Positions 60,821 through 64,000 of a stretch of 64,000 nucleotides of DNA are shown piece by piece. The number at the start of each line of letters is the position of its first letter. Position 1 is the first letter of the stretch. Both the position numbers and the translations under genes were made by a program. The stretch lies in NCBI RefSeq assembly GCF_010389155.1, contig NC_057764.1:13888001-13952000 (forward strand), given 5' to 3'. Origin of the DNA: Erigeron canadensis (lineage: Eukaryota; Streptophyta; Magnoliopsida; Asterales; Asteraceae). Below the pieces are notes generated by a model. It was not told the origin of the DNA. It saw nothing but the letters and a program-made list of their open reading frames with translations, and did no database searches.

Positions 60821-61508
60821 TGTTGGGTTATATAACTATTTATCAAATCAAATCACAAAGCATGCAGCGGAAGACAAGATCTATGCAGTTTAATTAATTA
60901 ACCAAAGTATAGAATATGTACCTTAAATTGGAGAGATTAAAACAAGAACAAGGTTTAAAATAACCTCTCTACGATTGCACACACAACGTTGGAACGTACG
61001 TATGCTAGTACTTGATCACGAACAAACAACCCTTAGTTAATACCCTTTTACACGAACCAAACAAAACCCGAAACCCTTTGTTTTTGTGAGGAGTGGCCGA
61101 AACCAAGAGAGAGGGAGGAGGAGAGAATTTTAGGGTTTTAGAAAACCTTAATAATTGTGTGTGAAAAACCTAAGAAAAGGGTTTGTATTTATAGCCAAAC
61201 TTTTGCTTGAAAAACAAGTTTAGGGTTTTCACAAAACCCTTATGTTGGCCGTCCCCCCTCTAGGAAGATTCTAGAGGGTTTCTTAATTTTTTCATTTAAT
61301 CACAATTGTCTCCTCCGTTAAGTCCGTCAGTTAAGTACCGTTAACTATTAACATTTAATAGACGACCGTTAGTTTTTCGTGATCAAATTAATTAATAAAT
61401 TACATTTAATATATTAATTAATTATAGTTACATTCACGTTGAGGTGTGACCCCGTAGGCTTAAATACTTTTCGGACATATGTTCATTTTACGTGATCATA
61501 TTCTAACA
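60821..61508 (-). repeat. Cop6 5' LTR
   Basis: 688 bp, TGTTGGG...TCTAACA on the plus strand. On the minus strand GGCTATAAATAC (near 61188-61199) is a TATA box. It is followed by AAAAG at 61509-61513. Confidence 0.92.
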
Positions 61509-61513
61509 AAAAG

Positions 61514-61830
61514 TAGCTTTGTGTTGTTTGCCTGTCTCACATGCACCATAGAGCTTGTCCTTCTCATAATTTATCACGAGAAGACCAGACACCAACTCTT
61601 TCTTAAATAGCTTGTTGATGTCCTTAAAATTCATATGAGACAATCTTTTATGCCACAACCAGTTTAGCTCATCTTGAGTCTTTGAAACGAAACAGACTTC
61701 TCTAGAAACAGTTGGATTTCTCATGTCAAAAGAATATAGAGATTCATCCCTCTTTGCAATAAGAACCACATTACCTTCTAAATCAAGAACAATAGCCTTG
61801 TCAGACCTGAATCTCACTTTATAACCAGCA
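61514..61830 (-). pseudogene. pol: Cop5 pol: pre-integrase region
   Basis: AGYKVRFRSDKAIVLDLEGN, VLIAKRDESLYSFDMR, ELNWLWHKRLSHMNFKDIN, KKELVSGLLVINYEK and GACETGKQHKATF, in one open frame. It is nearly the same as Cop3 at 48000-48300. The upstream end is cut at 61830 by the next repeat; no protease remains. Confidence 0.82.
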
Positions 61831-64000
61831 TGTAACAACCCTCAATTTCCGACTAGGACAACTTACTTATATTTATCTAGGTATCTATCCCTAGAGGTTT
61901 ATTAAGAGAATTAACCTTCTAGATATTGAAGGCTTAGTGATATTTGCCCTCTAGTTCGATGAAATACCATAGATGACGAGTTGCCTTAGAAATGCCATAA
62001 ACAAAAACTATAGACATCCAAGAAAATCTCATAGTATAATTAGTTCTAATTGAACTTCATGAAATGTCAACGAACCAAAATTTTAATCTCAAAGAGTAAA
62101 TCATAAAAATAACTATGCAAGACTCACAAGATGAGATAACAACCAAAAATTTCTTATGAATATCCAACAATTCAAACACCAAGTTAATTAAAGTACATTT
62201 GAACATAAAATACAATGACCATCTTAAAAGTATATTTATAAAACTATAAGGTACATAAAAGTGCTTGAACAATAATAAGTATATCTATATAAGTGTAAAA
62301 TAAATACAAGTTTATAAACCAAGAACTAAATAACAAGTTGTAACATAAAAATTATATACACACATATATGCATACAATCATGTCCTAAATTACTAAATAA
62401 CTAATAAATAAACCCTCATACATGAACCTATACTAAATAATACTTACACTTTAAACAACTAACTAATTTAAATAATTACACTACACACATGTATATTTAT
62501 ACATACACATGTATTCATACATGGATCTAGACCAAAATACAACCATATACACCCTTAAAATTCAAATTCACACAACGCATACCTTGCCTAGCCAATGGGC
62601 TTCAAGCCACCACTCAACTAGACCAATTAGCACTCCCCCAACTCCTTTTCTCCTCCTCCATCACGTGGGTATGCCCCCTCCCCCTCTCATTTTCTGAGTT
62701 TTCTCTCAAACGAACACATACACATGCAAAAACACTCTCTCCAACTCTCTCAAAAATTCTGCACTCTTTCTTCTTCATTTTCGGTTTCACCAAGGCAAAA
62801 TGGAGCTTGAATCTCACTAATCTAATGTAATAATAAGTTCCATTAATCATCTAACAACTAGAGTCATGTATGGTGTAAGCATGGAGTTGATTTGGAGGCA
62901 ACAAGATCACGAAATCAGCCCCCAAAGAGGCTGATCGGACAGCAGTAAAAACAGGAGGAAAACATCTCCAATCTTCTTCTTTTCTTTTGATTCTTGATCA
63001 TCAAAGGGTACCCAACATGTTCCTTTATTTGTTCTTCATATTTTCCTTCATTTTGTAGCTTATTTTCCCTTCTTCTCAAGCTTCTTTCAGCCATGAAACA
63101 CCTCAAGAACAGCCATGGAATGGAGACCCAACAACACCCTCAATCTTGTTCTTTTCATCTTCAAAGGTTGATAATTTGAACTCTTTTGATTATTACATTC
63201 TTTATCATTCATTTTATCACAAAATACACAAAGATCTACACATGCATGCATATTTAAAAGATTGATCTAAAATAAATAATCATGAATGCAAAAGATAATA
63301 ATAGGTTGAGTGTAAGAATGTTAGATCTTGACATGCATGTAAAGATTTAAGTAGTTTTGTTATAGTTTTTGATATGGATATGAGATGGATCTTTAAATGA
63401 TAAGTTTGTATATTCTTGGATGTTATATACATGATAACAATCTGGATTTAAAGAAAATATTACAAGAAATATAGATTTTATATGAATCAAGGCAAAACGA
63501 TGTTCAAAATCATAATCGAAAATCACCAAAAACATATATATATACCTTCACCACTTTAATTAAGTTATTTGTCCATAAAAATACAATATGAAATCTGGAA
63601 TTACACTAAGGAAATGTTAATGGATGATTTAGAATGAATAAATTTTGTTGGGGTTGCCAAAATAAGTGGTTGTGTAATTTAAAATAAAGTAAACATGCTT
63701 TTATGTTACCAAGAAACTTCACAGAAACTGTTTATGAATTTGGAACGTGTAAAAGTGGTTTAACATGGACGAACTGGGTGAAACTCATAAAATATGAAAC
63801 GAAGCCTTGTGAGTTAACATTCACCTCCCACTGGAATCAGATTAAAAGACGAAGTAGAACTCAAGTTATGCATTTTTAAGTGAACTGTGGTCAAACTGAT
63901 TTTTATTCTTAAAAATGGGTCATGTTTATGGATTTTTTATTTTCAATCAGTAAAGGTTCAGGATATTTCACTTTATGGGGATCATATTTGATGTGTTGAG
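61831..64000 (+). other. Unidentified repeat or LTR start, no coding sequence
   Basis: TGTAACAACCCTCAATTTCC at 61831 cuts off Cop5 and looks like the start of a gypsy LTR (TGTAACAxCCC is common there). The following 2.1 kb hold no convincing frame on either strand. Features are a C-rich block CCCCCTCCCCCTC near 62676, CA-rich microsatellite-like sequence (62355-62570 and 62710-62730) and AT-rich runs. The right end is not in the window, so the type is open. Confidence 0.4.

Larger units (their letters stand above)
53864..61508 (-). mobile_element. Cop6: nearly intact Ty1/copia element
   Basis: 7,645 bp on the minus strand with LTRs at 60821-61508 (5') and 53864-54552 (3'), PBS, PPT and TSD AAAAG. 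Gag, PR, INT, RT and RH are in copia order without aORF. By eye the LTRs differ at about 10 of 688 positions. Known faults are TAA in gag (about 59020), TAG plus a G-run shift after the gag block (58588), a G13 tract in pol (57112-57124) and TGA at 56244-56246. It belongs to a lineage other than the Sirevirus-like elements here: short Gag, no coiled coils. Confidence 0.92.
53627..61830 (-). mobile_element. Cop5: copia fragment of the Cop3 family, split by Cop6
   Basis: Only two pol pieces are in the window (53627-53863 and 61514-61830), with Cop6 between them flanked by AAAAG duplications. The two pieces read through without a gap: pre-integrase on the right, integrase start on the left. Protein similarity to Cop3 at 47700-48300 is very high (HMDLFGPISTPSFTGMRY in both). 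The rest of the integrase, RT and RNase H should lie left of base 1. The upstream side ends abruptly at 61830. Confidence 0.75.

Noticed and set aside
62509..63179. Short frames around 62509-63179 as small host genes
   Set aside because: Under 80 codons, low complexity (His/Thr/Ser/Pro), no partner frame, no recognised domain.

Overview
The window is a piece of nuclear genome from a flowering plant and consists of nested LTR retrotransposons from end to end. I see no host gene, rRNA, tRNA or CRISPR. The evidence for a plant is plant-type Ty1/copia and Ty3/gypsy polyproteins, primer-binding sites for initiator tRNA-Met, a plant L1-type LINE fragment and AT-rich spacers. The copia elements with a long extra ORF after pol resemble those I associate with Asteraceae, but the family cannot be proved from this sequence.

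Layout (element names are mine). Cop1 (+, 1-19018, 5' end off the window) is a Sirevirus-like copia element with gag, pol, a spacer carrying a hairpin array, an additional ORF (aORF) and a 3' LTR. Its RNase H is split by Gyp1 (-, 5079-11661), a structurally complete gypsy element with TGATG...CATCA LTRs, PBS, PPT and the target-site duplication (TSD) AAGTT. Cop1 itself appears to sit in the RT of Cop2 (+, 19019-27160 and 52089-53626). Cop2 has a 6 kb repeat-rich spacer, a LINE insertion, its own aORF and a 3' LTR. The Cop2 aORF is split by Cop3 (-, 27161-52088), which has the tandem structure PBS-LTR-internal-PBS-LTR. Cop3 is in turn split near its 3' end by Cop4 (+, 28448-40287, TSD TTTTC), and the Cop4 aORF is split by a solo LTR (37021-37590, TSD TGTTC). 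Cop2 appears to be inserted in the integrase of Cop5 (-, 53627-53863 and 61514-61830), which was later hit by Cop6 (-, 53864-61508, TSD AAAAG). From 61831 a further, unidentified repeat begins.

All coding regions belong to the elements: Gag (particle), protease (PR), integrase (INT), reverse transcriptase (RT) and RNase H (RH). Almost all are broken. Many stops are of the TGG-to-TAG, CAG-to-TAG or CGA-to-TGA kind expected from decay of methylated cytosine. Cop6 is the least damaged.

The most interesting material is not pol. Four of the copia elements carry diverged versions of the same aORF, which I cannot assign to a known function. The spacers upstream of two of these ORFs carry arrays of short perfect or near-perfect hairpins whose sequence differs between arrays while the layout is kept. 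A duplicated motif, GAACGCCTTTGTG, is shared by the pol-aORF spacers of Cop1 and Cop4. Many reading frames quoted here do not begin at a true ATG, because the proteins are parts of polyproteins.
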